A stretch of DNA of 64,000 nt from assembly GCA_027452205.1 (NCBI GenBank), contig DAIDGV010000002.1, forward strand, positions 1 to 64,000, read 5' to 3'. The DNA is from a candidate division FCPU426 bacterium. Its GTDB lineage: Bacteria > Oederibacteriota > Muellerivitia > Muellerivitales > Muellerivitaceae. This document shows positions 34,495 to 42,350 of this stretch, piece by piece. The notes under the pieces are model-generated. The model was not told the origin of the DNA. It saw nothing but the letters and a program-made list of their open reading frames with translations, and made no database searches. The translations under genes were made by a program, and so were the position numbers. Numbering within the stretch: the stretch's first letter is position 1; each line of letters begins with the position of its first letter.

Positions 34495-35054
34495 TCCTCG
34501 TTATCGATAATTACGATTCCTTCACTTACAACATCGTCCAATACTTGGGTGAACTGGGCGCGGACATTCAAGTGGTCCGCAATGATGAGGTGACCGTCGA
34601 GGACATCCTTAAAAAGAAACCGGACCAAGTCCTTATCTCGCCGGGACCTTGCTCGCCCAAAGAAGCGGGCATCTCGGTGGAGGTCATCAAGCAATTGGCG
34701 GGTAAAGTGCCCATTTTGGGCGTTTGTCTGGGTCACCAAAGCATTGGCTACGCTTTTGGCGGGGAGATCGTCCGCGCCAAGAACCTGATGCATGGCAAGA
34801 CCAGCCTGATCACCCACGACGGTCAGGGCGTTTTCAAAGGCCTGCCGAACCCTTTCCGGGCGACCCGATACCATTCCCTGGTCATCAACAAGGATAAATT
34901 GCCTTCGGAGCTCATTGTGACCGCTACCAGCGAGGATGGCGAGATCATGGGTGTTCGCCATAAGACCCTGCCCATTGAAGGGGTCCAGTTCCATCCCGAA
35001 TCCATCCTGACGGAGTCGGGTAAGACTTTACTGGGCAATTTCCTGAAGTCGTGA
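34491..35054 (+). CDS. trpG: Anthranilate synthase component II (glutamine amidotransferase)
   Basis: The 187-residue class I amidotransferase has [13 protein letters not shown] at the start, the nucleophile Cys in GVCLGHQSI (about residue 79) and HPESILTE near the C terminus. The ATG at 34491 overlaps the trpE stop and has GGGAGG 7 bases upstream. It could also serve PabB, as in organisms with one shared subunit. Confidence 0.94.
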   Translation: MILVIDNYDSFTYNIVQYLGELGADIQVVRNDEVTVEDILKKKPDQVLISPGPCSPKEAGISVEVIKQLAGKVPILGVCLGHQSIGYAFGGEIVRAKNLMHGKTSLITHDGQGVFKGLPNPFRATRYHSLVINKDKLPSELIVTATSEDGEIMGVRHKTLPIEGVQFHPESILTESGKTLLGNFLKS

Positions 35055-35358
35055 ACGGCTTATTAGCCACGGATGCATGGGATGAGGAAAACCCGTAGTA
35101 TAAAAATATTCAAACCGCGACTTTCGCCTGATCCAGCAAGGGTTTCCAATCGTTTTTGACACGGAAATACACGTTCGAGAGATTTCCCAACCTCGATTTC
35201 CTTAAGATTTTTCTTTCCAAACTTCCAACGTTGTCTTCGGGCCGGGGAAAGGGAATGACGTTACCGATCCCCTGGTGGCAAAGCCGAAACAAAGGTTTTT
35301 AATTTCCACAAAAATAAAAATAGGTAAGATGGCCCGATGAAACTTGGGAGAAAATCGA
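35055..35358. other. Gene-free stretch after trpG
   Basis: About 300 bases without a supported gene. It opens with AGCCACGGATGCATGGGATG (35065-35084), which looks like a single arm of another dispersed repeat family (CCACGGATGCACGGATG type) with its partner missing. A 60-codon minus-strand ORF (35110-35292) has no recognisable features. The rest is AT-richer and probably holds the promoter of the following pair. Confidence 0.5.
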
Positions 35359-35637
35359 GTGGAAAAATTCAAAGTTATTCTTGATGAAGAGGCCACGGAA
35401 GGTTTTACGGAATTGTCAAAAAGTCCTGTTTTTGGGGAACTTGTTAAACGTTATTTGAAAGAGCTTTATGATTTTCCGCCGGAAGCGTGGGGTGATGTAC
35501 ACCGCAAGGAAGGACAGAGTTATTTTAAGTCGGATAACCATATGATTTTTGACATTCAGGGAAAGATGCTTTGCGACGAACGGGGCCATGTTTATGGGGT
35601 TAAAATCACCCGTTTCCGGTTGCGGCGGAAGATTTAG
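35359..35637 (+). CDS. Small protein, candidate RelE/ParE-like toxin
   Basis: The 92-residue basic protein starts at GTG with GGGAG 7 bases upstream. The N terminus FKVILDEEATEGFTEL and the C-terminal strands HMIFDIQG and VYGVKITRFRLRRK are laid out like RelE/ParE toxins, but no diagnostic residue proves it. It precedes a ribbon-helix-helix-like protein by 67 bases, as in toxin-first pairs such as HigBA. This is an architecture-based guess. Confidence 0.5.
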   Translation: MEKFKVILDEEATEGFTELSKSPVFGELVKRYLKELYDFPPEAWGDVHRKEGQSYFKSDNHMIFDIQGKMLCDERGHVYGVKITRFRLRRKI

Positions 35638-35664
35638 AAGCATACAAAAAGATTCTTTTTGTGG

Positions 35665-35670
35665 TATAGT
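35665..35670 (+). promoter_or_regulatory. Possible internal -10 box before the antitoxin-like gene
   Basis: TATAGT preceded by TGTGG lies in the 67-base gap between the two small genes, about 35 bases before the second ATG. No good -35 is visible. It would let the second gene be expressed on its own, a common arrangement for antitoxins. Confidence 0.35.
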
Positions 35671-35704
35671 GAACACGGATTTACCGGAAGAAAAAGGGGG
35701 TACT

Positions 35705-36028
35705 ATGGCAAGCGTTATCAGTTACAGGCCCGCGCTGGGCAAAAATAAACTCGAAAAATTGGTTAAAGGCAAACTCCATTACAAGAACCTGAATCAGTTT
35801 ATTGACCATGCCGTAAACAAGACTTTACACGAAGAAATGCACGAAAACCCCATAGCTAAGAAGATAGCCCTTGAGGTGGAAAGGGCTGTTTATAAATACG
35901 TTCCCTTGAAATTTGTAAAACCCACCCCTAAAGAGGTCAAGGATATCGAGATGGCAGTTAAACGCACGGACAAAAGTGGCAAGTGGACTTCAGCTGAAGA
36001 CTTGATCAAGAAACACAACGTTCGATAG
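35705..36028 (+). CDS. Ribbon-helix-helix-like protein, candidate antitoxin
   Basis: The 107-residue protein starts at ATG with AAGGGGG upstream. KLEKLVKGKLHYKNLNQFI followed by DHAVNKTLHEE fits the helix-turn-helix part of a ribbon-helix-helix dimerisation domain (about residues 12-45). A charged C-terminal arm follows, suited to binding a partner. Together with the gene before it, it looks like a toxin-antitoxin pair. A terminator lies 48 bases after its stop. Confidence 0.55.
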   Translation: MASVISYRPALGKNKLEKLVKGKLHYKNLNQFIDHAVNKTLHEEMHENPIAKKIALEVERAVYKYVPLKFVKPTPKEVKDIEMAVKRTDKSGKWTSAEDLIKKHNVR

Positions 36029-36075
36029 TTATACCTAAGAGAAACTCAGTTAAGGTTTGTTCGTCGCTGATCTTT

Positions 36076-36102
36076 AAAGGCCCCTTTTGGGGCCTTTTTT
36101 GT
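36076..36102 (+). terminator. Rho-independent terminator after the toxin/antitoxin-like pair
   Basis: AAAGGCCCC (36076-36084) and GGGGCCTTT (36089-36097) form a perfect 9-bp stem with a TTTT loop, followed by further T residues. Confidence 0.9.
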
Positions 36103-36285
36103 TTTGGATATAAGTCGTGGCAGGTGTTATTGGGGCCTAAAATATGACCACTGTTTGGGATGGAGAAGTAAAAAGGGCTTACTGAATGAACCTTGGAACT
36201 TTAGCCAAAACTCGCTCCCGTGAAGGCAGGGCAACGTTTTCGGGAGATTTTTCATTTTTTTCTGATCAAACAGTTGAGGAAAACC

Positions 36286-36460
36286 GCATGGTGGCCGTCG
36301 GGGACGACGACCCGGGCGTGTTGCAGACCAACGAGGGTGATGTGCACTTCGTGTACAACGACCAAGGCACCCGTGTGTTCAAGATCCAGGGCGGCAACGT
36401 GAACGTGTACGTGAACCAGTTCTACACGCTACAGAACCTGCAAAGTGACCCCTTAGGGTG
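36286..36460 (+). pseudogene. Rhs/YD-repeat gene fragment 1
   Basis: Within a short ORF (36186-36497) the part from about residue 34 reads VHFVYNDQGTRVFKI and then VNVYVNQFYTL. This is the layout of Rhs repeats (YNDxGxRV, then YVxxxY). It is GC-rich and ends abruptly near 36455, where AT-rich non-coding sequence begins. The upstream part of the ORF is not Rhs-like and contains a CTCCCG/CGGGAG stem. A broken remnant is the simplest reading. Confidence 0.6.
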
Positions 36461-36499
36461 TAAATATTCAGCCCGCTGTTTTTGGGTCGTAAGTTAAAA

Positions 36500-37000
36500 A
36501 ATAATGCGGCTGTATACGTTGGAAGGCCAAAAGGCTTATTTCCCAATGGGAAGTCAGGTTTTTAGCTTTCGAGAGTGGTGTGAAATAAGGCTTTAGTATG
36601 GTTTGGAGACCTGACTTCACACTTTTGAGGGCTTGAGGTTGTTTCGCTCTTTGACAGGTGAAATAAGACAAGGCTAGGCCCCTGGGTACCGTCCCAGGGG
36701 CTTAGATCATAGGGTTTCAAAAACCCTTATTTTTTGAGGTCGGAGACCGACCTTTGTTTTTAAGGCTTTTTTGAAGATTTTGACCCAGAAAGTTACGGGC
36801 CGGAACTTTTGAACCCCGGTTTTACCAACCGTTGGTAAAACCATCGCCCTCAAAGCCTTACTTTTAGAGAATCTCTAAAAATCATCCTCAGGTCTTACCA
36901 ACCGTTGGTAAAACTAACCCCTCTCACGTCCAATTCTTTCCAGACTCTGGCCGAAATTGGACGCAAGACCGGGGTAATTGTCGGAGACTCCGACAAGCAA
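36500..37000. other. Non-coding region packed with odd-length inverted repeats
   Basis: No ORF of note occurs here. Dyads with a single central base are centred at 36546 (TTCCCA/TGGGAA), 36745 (AGGTCGG/CCGACCT), 36799 (AAAGTT and CGG with CCG and AACTTT), 36830 (GGTTTTACCAAC/GTTGGTAAAACC), 36871 (TTTTAGAGA/TCTCTAAAA), 36903 (TTACCAAC/GTTGGTAA), 36945 (CGTCCAATT/AATTGGACG around CCAGA/TCTGG) and 36987 (TTGTCGGAG/CTCCGACAA). A longer hairpin spans 36675-36704 (GCCCCTGGG/CCCAGGGGC), and GAAGTCAGGT/ACCTGACTTC embrace 36550-36618. A 20-base core of the 36830 dyad recurs at 36903. Function unknown. Confidence 0.75.
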
Positions 37001-37028
37001 AATAAGGGAATTTGGAGTGTTTTGACAG

Positions 37029-37536
37029 GGCCTGGGCCAAAGGCGCCGAAACAGCCTGCCCGTACCTGAATTGACGGCCTTGCAGGCGCCCATCCAGCAG
37101 ACCTTTACCTACGACAAGTTGTACCGCCTGACCAGCGCCACCGGTTTTGTGCCGGGCTGCTACGACCCCGACGACGGCCAGCTGATCGACGCCCAGTACA
37201 ACCTGGCGATGAGCTACGACAACATCCACAACATCACCAACAAGACCCAGACGGTCTGGCGCAAGAACCATGACGGAACGGTGGACTTCGACTCCGACAA
37301 TATCGACCCGACGCTGACCTATAACTGGAACTACAGCTATACCAGCGCCCATCCGCACGCGCCCACGCAGATCGCCTATACGGGCAATCCGTCGTAAGGC
37401 CGTAACTTCCTCTATGACCTGAACGGCAACCAGTTGGGTTATGACACCTTCTTCGCCCCGGGCAGCCATAGCTATGGCGTGGGACCGGACCGGAATATCA
37501 TTAAGGATGAATGGGATCCGACGAAAGACCGGTTTA
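37029..37536 (+). pseudogene. Rhs/YD-repeat gene fragment 2
   Basis: The frame reads QQTFTYDKLYRLTSATG, YNLAMSYDNIHNITN and, after an in-frame TAA at 37395-37397, FLYDLNGNQLGYD. All are Rhs/YD repeat motifs. The same frame continues on both sides of the stop, so it is a decayed gene rather than a short one. It has no start codon with a ribosome binding site and ends near 37536 at a repeat arm. Fragment 1 upstream would normally lie after this part in an intact Rhs protein, so the pieces are rearranged or come from two copies. Confidence 0.75.
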
Positions 37537-37544
37537 GGTTTTAG

Positions 37545-37612
37545 CCATCTGTGTGAATCCCGTGTATTTGTGGCAAAAATAGAGGTTCTGGCCTCTGTGG
37601 TAAAGGTTTCCT
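37545..37612. repeat. Single arm of a CACAGAG-type repeat
   Basis: ATCTGTGTGAATCCCGTG, then TTTGTGGC and a later CCTCTGTGGT resemble the right arm of the dispersed inverted repeats, without a matching left arm. It abuts the end of the Rhs remnant, which suggests the left half was lost with the rest of that gene. Confidence 0.45.
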
Positions 37613-37662
37613 CTGAAACCCCTTCTTGTTAAACTGTTCGCCACACTTTTCCAGGAGATTTC

Positions 37663-38562
37663 ATGAAACACCTTCTCGCGGTCCTCATCCTTATCTTGCT
37701 GGTCCCCGGTTGGGCGGGGGCGGTCTCCAATGAAGAGTGGCTCTACGCCCGGGAGATCGGTCAAAGATGGGTCGAGGAACACAACGCCAAACTACCGGAC
37801 CTGGTGAAAAAAGCCTCGCGGTTGGTCTCTAAAGAAGGCAACCAACTAGTGGTGCCTTCCAAGGGTTTGAAGGAACTCGCCAAAAAAAGCCTGGATGTGG
37901 ACAATGCGTCGAACTACGGCATCCCGTCCCAGGTCGTTAACGCCAAGGGCGTGACTGTCGGTTTGATGAAGCTTTACCGCACCGACGTGACGTTCGTTCC
38001 CGGCGGAGAGTTGGAACTTTACACCGCCGATTACTATGACGAATTGGCCCCGATCCACGCGGTCTCGGACCTCTATATCCATATCGGTCTCAAGTACATG
38101 CCCTTTTTCCACAGCGAAGGTTACGCCCACGGTATCCGGGTGTTTTGGATGGATGGGACCGAGAAAGAGACCCCGGTCTTTTTTGAGGTGGGACAATATG
38201 GCGGCGGGGTGCGGGTGGATAAGACCCTGTACACGTTGGACAAGAATAAGGTCGCCGGGCTTCCCCAGATGCTTTTCGACAGTCCCGAAAAGATCGATCC
38301 GCAGGATATGATCCAGAAAAAGCTCAGTTGGTCGGTCTGGCTGGCCGGAGAGACCTCTTACCGGGACTTGGCGGGGGACGATACTTTGGAGATCGTGAAC
38401 GTGACCCGGGCGGTCTATCCGGACGACCTGAAGGTGAAGTTGGCGAAAAAATATTGGTTCGTGAACACCGACTATACCCATTCGTTCCGGAAGACCGTGT
38501 CGGTCTATCGGTGGAACGATAAAAAACAAGCGCTCGACGATCTGGGTGACTTCTATTACTGA
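37663..38562 (+). CDS. Secreted protein of unknown function
   Basis: The 299-residue protein has a signal peptide (cleavage near GAVSN, residue 20). The mature part is mixed alpha/beta without membrane segments. It is rich in aromatic and charged residues, with HSEGYAHGIRVFWMDG and SWSVWLAGETSYRD as its more distinctive stretches. I recognise no family. AGGAG lies upstream of the ATG. It is followed 31 bases later by a lipoprotein gene in the same direction. Confidence 0.65.
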   Translation: MKHLLAVLILILLVPGWAGAVSNEEWLYAREIGQRWVEEHNAKLPDLVKKASRLVSKEGNQLVVPSKGLKELAKKSLDVDNASNYGIPSQVVNAKGVTVGLMKLYRTDVTFVPGGELELYTADYYDELAPIHAVSDLYIHIGLKYMPFFHSEGYAHGIRVFWMDGTEKETPVFFEVGQYGGGVRVDKTLYTLDKNKVAGLPQMLFDSPEKIDPQDMIQKKLSWSVWLAGETSYRDLAGDDTLEIVNVTRAVYPDDLKVKLAKKYWFVNTDYTHSFRKTVSVYRWNDKKQALDDLGDFYY

Positions 38563-38593
38563 TACTGATCTTTTTGTCCTTTAGAGTTCTCCA

Positions 38594-39406
38594 TTGAAAA
38601 TCCCTTTTTTAAGCCCGAAAACCTTCTGTTGGGTCCTGTTGGGGCTGGGTTTGGGTTGTTCTCCCAAGCCGACCTACCATGTGACCTTTTACGGGAAGGG
38701 AAAGCCCATTGAGGCGGTGGTTTCGGCGACTACGGTGGGGGAGGCTATCCACCAGCAAGGGATTGCCTTAAAGTCACAGGACGTGGTGGTTCCGCCGCCG
38801 GAAACACCTTTATTCGACGGCATGGAGATCGACCTGGGGTTGGTGGAACGCCGGGTCAAAGAGGCCAAGGTCAAGATACCGGCCCAGACCCATACGGATT
38901 ACACCGACACCTTGAACGTGGGCGAGATCATCGACGTTCAATTGGGCAAGGATGGTTGGGCGGACGAAGAGATCGAGACTTTCTGGCTGAACGGGCAACC
39001 CGCTTTTGAAAAGGTGCTCAAATCGACGGTTTTAACCCCGGCGAGGAATGCTAAAGTGATAGAAGGCACCGCGCTGCGGCAAAAGCTTTACCCGTTGAAA
39101 AAAAGGGCCCTGGTGAGGAAGATCATTACCTTGGAAGCCACGGCTTATTATCCCGGGCCGGAGGATACCTGGCCTTACGCATCCGGCACGACCGCTTCGG
39201 GCCTGAAGGCAGGGTATGGGGTAGTGGCGGTGGACCCCCGGGTGATCAAGCTTAAGACCCGCCTCTATATCGAAGGCTATGGTTACGCCATTGCGGCGGA
39301 CAAGGGCGGGGCGATCAAGGGCGGTAAGATCGATCTTTGTTTTGATACTTATGAACAGGCGGTCCAGTTTGGACGGAAGAAAGTTAAGGTCTATATCCTG
39401 CGCTAA
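38594..39406 (+). CDS. Lipoprotein with DUF348/G5-like and 3D domains (YabE/MltA-like)
   Basis: The 270-residue protein starts at TTG and has a lipobox LGLGC (Cys about residue 22). A ubiquitin-like DUF348 segment (VTFYGKGKPIEAVVSATTVGEAI) is followed by a G5-like region and a C-terminal 3D domain (about residues 180-268). The three Asp are in VVAVDPRVI, IAADKGGAI and KIDLCFDTY. The 3D fold is the catalytic double-psi barrel of MltA and of Rpf-like proteins, so it probably acts on peptidoglycan glycan strands. Its 3' end overlaps the next gene's upstream region. Confidence 0.85.
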   Translation: MKIPFLSPKTFCWVLLGLGLGCSPKPTYHVTFYGKGKPIEAVVSATTVGEAIHQQGIALKSQDVVVPPPETPLFDGMEIDLGLVERRVKEAKVKIPAQTHTDYTDTLNVGEIIDVQLGKDGWADEEIETFWLNGQPAFEKVLKSTVLTPARNAKVIEGTALRQKLYPLKKRALVRKIITLEATAYYPGPEDTWPYASGTTASGLKAGYGVVAVDPRVIKLKTRLYIEGYGYAIAADKGGAIKGGKIDLCFDTYEQAVQFGRKKVKVYILR

Positions 39407-40481
39407 ATGGTTGGGCCTGTTCTTGCTGTTCACGGCCGCGGCCCAAGCCCAGTTCGTGGCGCCCAACATGGGCGACCATTTTAACGGGTTCGATAATAAC
39501 AACGGGCCCACGGACACGCCGACCTGGGACCCGATGGTGCCTACGTATACGCCCACTCCGACGGCGACCTATAATCCCTTCGCTTCCGACACACCTTCCT
39601 CGACACCCGGCTCTCCAACGGATACTATCACCAATACCTTTACGGCCACCCAGACGGGGACCATCTATACCCCTACGCCCACTTGGACCTCAACCCCCAA
39701 TATCACCCGTGCCTCCCTCGTGCTGTTGCCCACGGCCTACACCAATGGCCGGTATGATTGGACGGGCTTCAACTGGGATGTCGACTTCACCTATTACATC
39801 GGCAGTATCATCTCCCGCGATTACACCAATCCCCAACAGGGATTGGATTCGCTGGAGCAGATCAATCTTGTCCTCTTGACGAATGACCTCAAGATGTCCT
39901 TGGTCGACGATAATGGGGATACGCCCGGGTTTGCCATGGGCCTCATGACGTCGCTTTTGGCCCAGGTGGGGTCGAGTAACTCGGGCGCGGGCAATACTTC
40001 TACGACGGGCACCACGAATAACGCCACTTTCCAGGTGGCGGGTAATGCGGTGGGTGGTCTCTACGCGGTGATGAGCAAAAAAGTCACTAGAAACACCGCG
40101 GTGCATTTTGGCTACATCTATGGCCTTCAAAATATCGCCGGCGACGTTTTTTCCACTAATTACGGTAGTCTTTTACCTTACTTCGGCCCCGGGTTGAACA
40201 ACTCGATCGGAGATAACCCGGATAGTCTTCTTTATATCGGGTTCAATACCTATTTTTGGGGACGTAATTGGAAAATGGAAATATGGAAACCGATGGCCCT
40301 TTGGCCCGCAAACACTTATTCCGATGTGCCCTTGCCCGGCAATCCCATTCTGCTAAACACCCAGATCGACGGTCTCCCGCTGGCTTTCAACTTAGGTTAC
40401 GAAAGATGGGATACCGGTTACGCGTTATTGGGTTACGTTAATTTCCGTATCCCGCTTCTACCTTCCGAACCCAGCTATTAA
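39369..40481 (+). CDS. Secreted outer-membrane-like protein with Thr/Pro linker
   Basis: The protein (about 370 residues) has a signal peptide ending AAAQAQ, a Thr/Ser/Pro-rich linker with TPTPTAT and TPTPTW (about residues 55-110), and a C-terminal part of alternating strands. That part includes TAVHFGYIYGL, LLYIGFNTYFWG, FNLGYERW and GYALLGYVNFRIP, and fits a small beta-barrel. The start is uncertain: a TTG at 39369 with AGGCGG 6 bases upstream is chosen, and an ATG at 39351 is in frame. Both overlap the end of the 3D-domain gene. Confidence 0.7.
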   Translation: MDGRKLRSISCAKWLGLFLLFTAAAQAQFVAPNMGDHFNGFDNNNGPTDTPTWDPMVPTYTPTPTATYNPFASDTPSSTPGSPTDTITNTFTATQTGTIYTPTPTWTSTPNITRASLVLLPTAYTNGRYDWTGFNWDVDFTYYIGSIISRDYTNPQQGLDSLEQINLVLLTNDLKMSLVDDNGDTPGFAMGLMTSLLAQVGSSNSGAGNTSTTGTTNNATFQVAGNAVGGLYAVMSKKVTRNTAVHFGYIYGLQNIAGDVFSTNYGSLLPYFGPGLNNSIGDNPDSLLYIGFNTYFWGRNWKMEIWKPMALWPANTYSDVPLPGNPILLNTQIDGLPLAFNLGYERWDTGYALLGYVNFRIPLLPSEPSY

Positions 40482-40538
40482 AATTGGGCTCAAATAAGTC
40501 GAAAGACGAAAGCGAAGTCGATCTAAAGACAGGAAATT

Positions 40539-41690
40539 ATGGCCGGTTCTAAATCTATCCTCGTGGTCGCCGGTGAAGTTTCGGGCGATATGCACGCCGC
40601 TGGTGTTATCCGGCAATTAAAAAGCAAGAATTCCAAATTAAAGATCTATGGAATGGGTGGACCTCAAATGGCCCAGGCGGGTATGGACGTCCGGGAAGAC
40701 CTGACCCGGCAGGCCCTCATTGGTTTTTGGGAAGTGGTCAAACACTATCCCTGGATCAAAAAACGGTTCGACCAATGCGTTGAGTGGATGGAGAAGGAAA
40801 GGCCGGACCTGGTTTTCCTAGTCGATTACCCGGGTTTCAACCTGCGTCTGGCCGAAAAAGCCCATCAGTTGGGCATTCCGGTCTGTTACTACGTGGCGCC
40901 CCAGGTCTGGGCCTGGCATAAGAGCCGCATCCACCAGATCCGCCGGGTGGTGAAAAAACTTCTGGTCATCCTGCCTTTCGAAGAGAGGTTCTTTAAGAAC
41001 GAGAAAGTGAACGCGGTCTATGTGGGCCATCCTCTGGTCGAAGAGATGCCCTTCAAGCCCCTGAGCCGGGGCCAAGCGTTGAAGAAATACCGGGTGCCCG
41101 CGGACCGAAAGCCGGTCCTTTGCGTCATGCCCGGCAGCCGCAAGGGGGAGATCGAGAAGCTTTGGCCCCTCTGTGTGGAGGCGGCCCGGGCGTTCCTTCA
41201 AAAATATCCCAAGGCGGCCTTTGTCGTGCCCCAACCCGCCGGGCTGGACCGCAAGAGCTATTCGGGTATCGGTCCCAAAGATCCTTTCTTTTTCGTGAAG
41301 GCTCCCGCTTACGATATCCGCCGGGTTTGCGACGCGGCTTGGGTCAAATCCGGCACAGGCACTTTGGAAACGGCCCTGCTCAAGACCCCCATGGTGGTCA
41401 TCTATAAAGTTTCGGCCCTTTCCGCCTTCCTGGCCAAACGGTTCCTGACCATCCCTTATGTTTCCTTGGTGAATATCCTGTTCAAGCGCAAGTTGGTGAC
41501 GGAGCTTCTGCAAGAGCAGGCAACAGCGACCAATTTGGTGATCGAAACGGAAAAGATCCTCAAAGACCCGAAGGTCCGACGGACCCAGATCCAAGGGTTC
41601 CGCGTCTTGGAAAAGAACCTGTCCCATTCCTCCAAAGCCTCTGGTAATTGCGCGGCGGAGATCCTTAAACTATTGGCCGTCCAAAAATGA
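40539..41690 (+). CDS. lpxB: Lipid-A-disaccharide synthase
   Basis: The 383-residue GT19 enzyme joins UDP-diacylglucosamine and lipid X. AGEVSGDMHAAGVIRQL at the N terminus, YYVAPQVWAWHKSR and PGSRKGEIEKL are family hallmarks, and KSGTGTLETAL matches the C-terminal nucleotide site. It is coupled to the next gene by ATGA. It sits in an envelope cluster with waaA and lpxK. Confidence 0.96.
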   Translation: MAGSKSILVVAGEVSGDMHAAGVIRQLKSKNSKLKIYGMGGPQMAQAGMDVREDLTRQALIGFWEVVKHYPWIKKRFDQCVEWMEKERPDLVFLVDYPGFNLRLAEKAHQLGIPVCYYVAPQVWAWHKSRIHQIRRVVKKLLVILPFEERFFKNEKVNAVYVGHPLVEEMPFKPLSRGQALKKYRVPADRKPVLCVMPGSRKGEIEKLWPLCVEAARAFLQKYPKAAFVVPQPAGLDRKSYSGIGPKDPFFFVKAPAYDIRRVCDAAWVKSGTGTLETALLKTPMVVIYKVSALSAFLAKRFLTIPYVSLVNILFKRKLVTELLQEQATATNLVIETEKILKDPKVRRTQIQGFRVLEKNLSHSSKASGNCAAEILKLLAVQK

Positions 41691-42340
41691 AAACCGAAAC
41701 CCACAAGCTTACCTTTACCGACTGGTTGGTCGTCCTGATCGCCACCCCTCTCATCCATTTGATCGGACTGTCCTTGCGCATCCAGGAAGAAGGGGAAGCC
41801 GCCTGGGGCCCCCGGGGCCGGCAGAGCGAGGCGCCCCTTTGGGCCCTTTGGCATGAGACCATCCTGATGAGCGTTTGGTACCACCGGGACCAGGATGTGC
41901 ATGTGATGATCTCGCCCAGCCGGGATGGGGAACTGATCTCCCGGATCGCCATGTTCTTCGGTTATGTGCCAGTGCGTGGGTCCAGCTCCCGGGGCGGGCG
42001 GGAAGCGCTGAACGAACTGGTCGGCCATCTCAAGGCCGGTAAACGCTGCGCCATCACGCCGGACGGCCCCCGGGGCCCCCGGCGGGAGATCAAACCGGGT
42101 GTGTTGAACCTGGCCCGGATGACGGGCTGCCCGGTGGTGCCTTTCGCTTTCGAGGCGGAACATTGCTGGCGGCTCAAAAGCTGGGACAAATTCATCATTC
42201 CGAAGCCTTTCAGCCGGGCGGTCTTTGTTTACGGAAAACCGATGAGGGTCCCTCGCCATGCCAAGCTGGACCAATTAAAATCGATCCAGGATGAATTGGA
42301 CCGGGTCACCCGGGTCGCTGAAAAGTATTTCAAAAAATAG
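41687..42340 (+). CDS. DUF374-family lysophospholipid acyltransferase-like protein
   Basis: The 217-residue protein has one N-terminal hydrophobic segment and the DUF374 signature: LWHETILM, SRDGELIS, RGSSSRGGREAL and TPDGPRGPRREIKPGV. This family is related to LpxL/PlsC acyltransferases and often neighbours waaA and lpxK. It may add a secondary acyl chain to Kdo-lipid A, which is inference from context. No lpxL or lpxM is seen in the window. The ATG overlaps the lpxB stop. Confidence 0.88.
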   Translation: MKTETHKLTFTDWLVVLIATPLIHLIGLSLRIQEEGEAAWGPRGRQSEAPLWALWHETILMSVWYHRDQDVHVMISPSRDGELISRIAMFFGYVPVRGSSSRGGREALNELVGHLKAGKRCAITPDGPRGPRREIKPGVLNLARMTGCPVVPFAFEAEHCWRLKSWDKFIIPKPFSRAVFVYGKPMRVPRHAKLDQLKSIQDELDRVTRVAEKYFKK

Positions 42341-42350
42341 GAACACACTG

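Noticed and set aside
35110-35292. 60-codon minus-strand ORF in the trpG gap
   Set aside because: No good ribosome binding site and no recognisable features; short enough to occur by chance.
36675-36704. GCCCCTGGG/CCCAGGGGC hairpin as an ordinary terminator
   Set aside because: No T run follows on either strand and no gene ends nearby; treated as part of the dyad-rich region.
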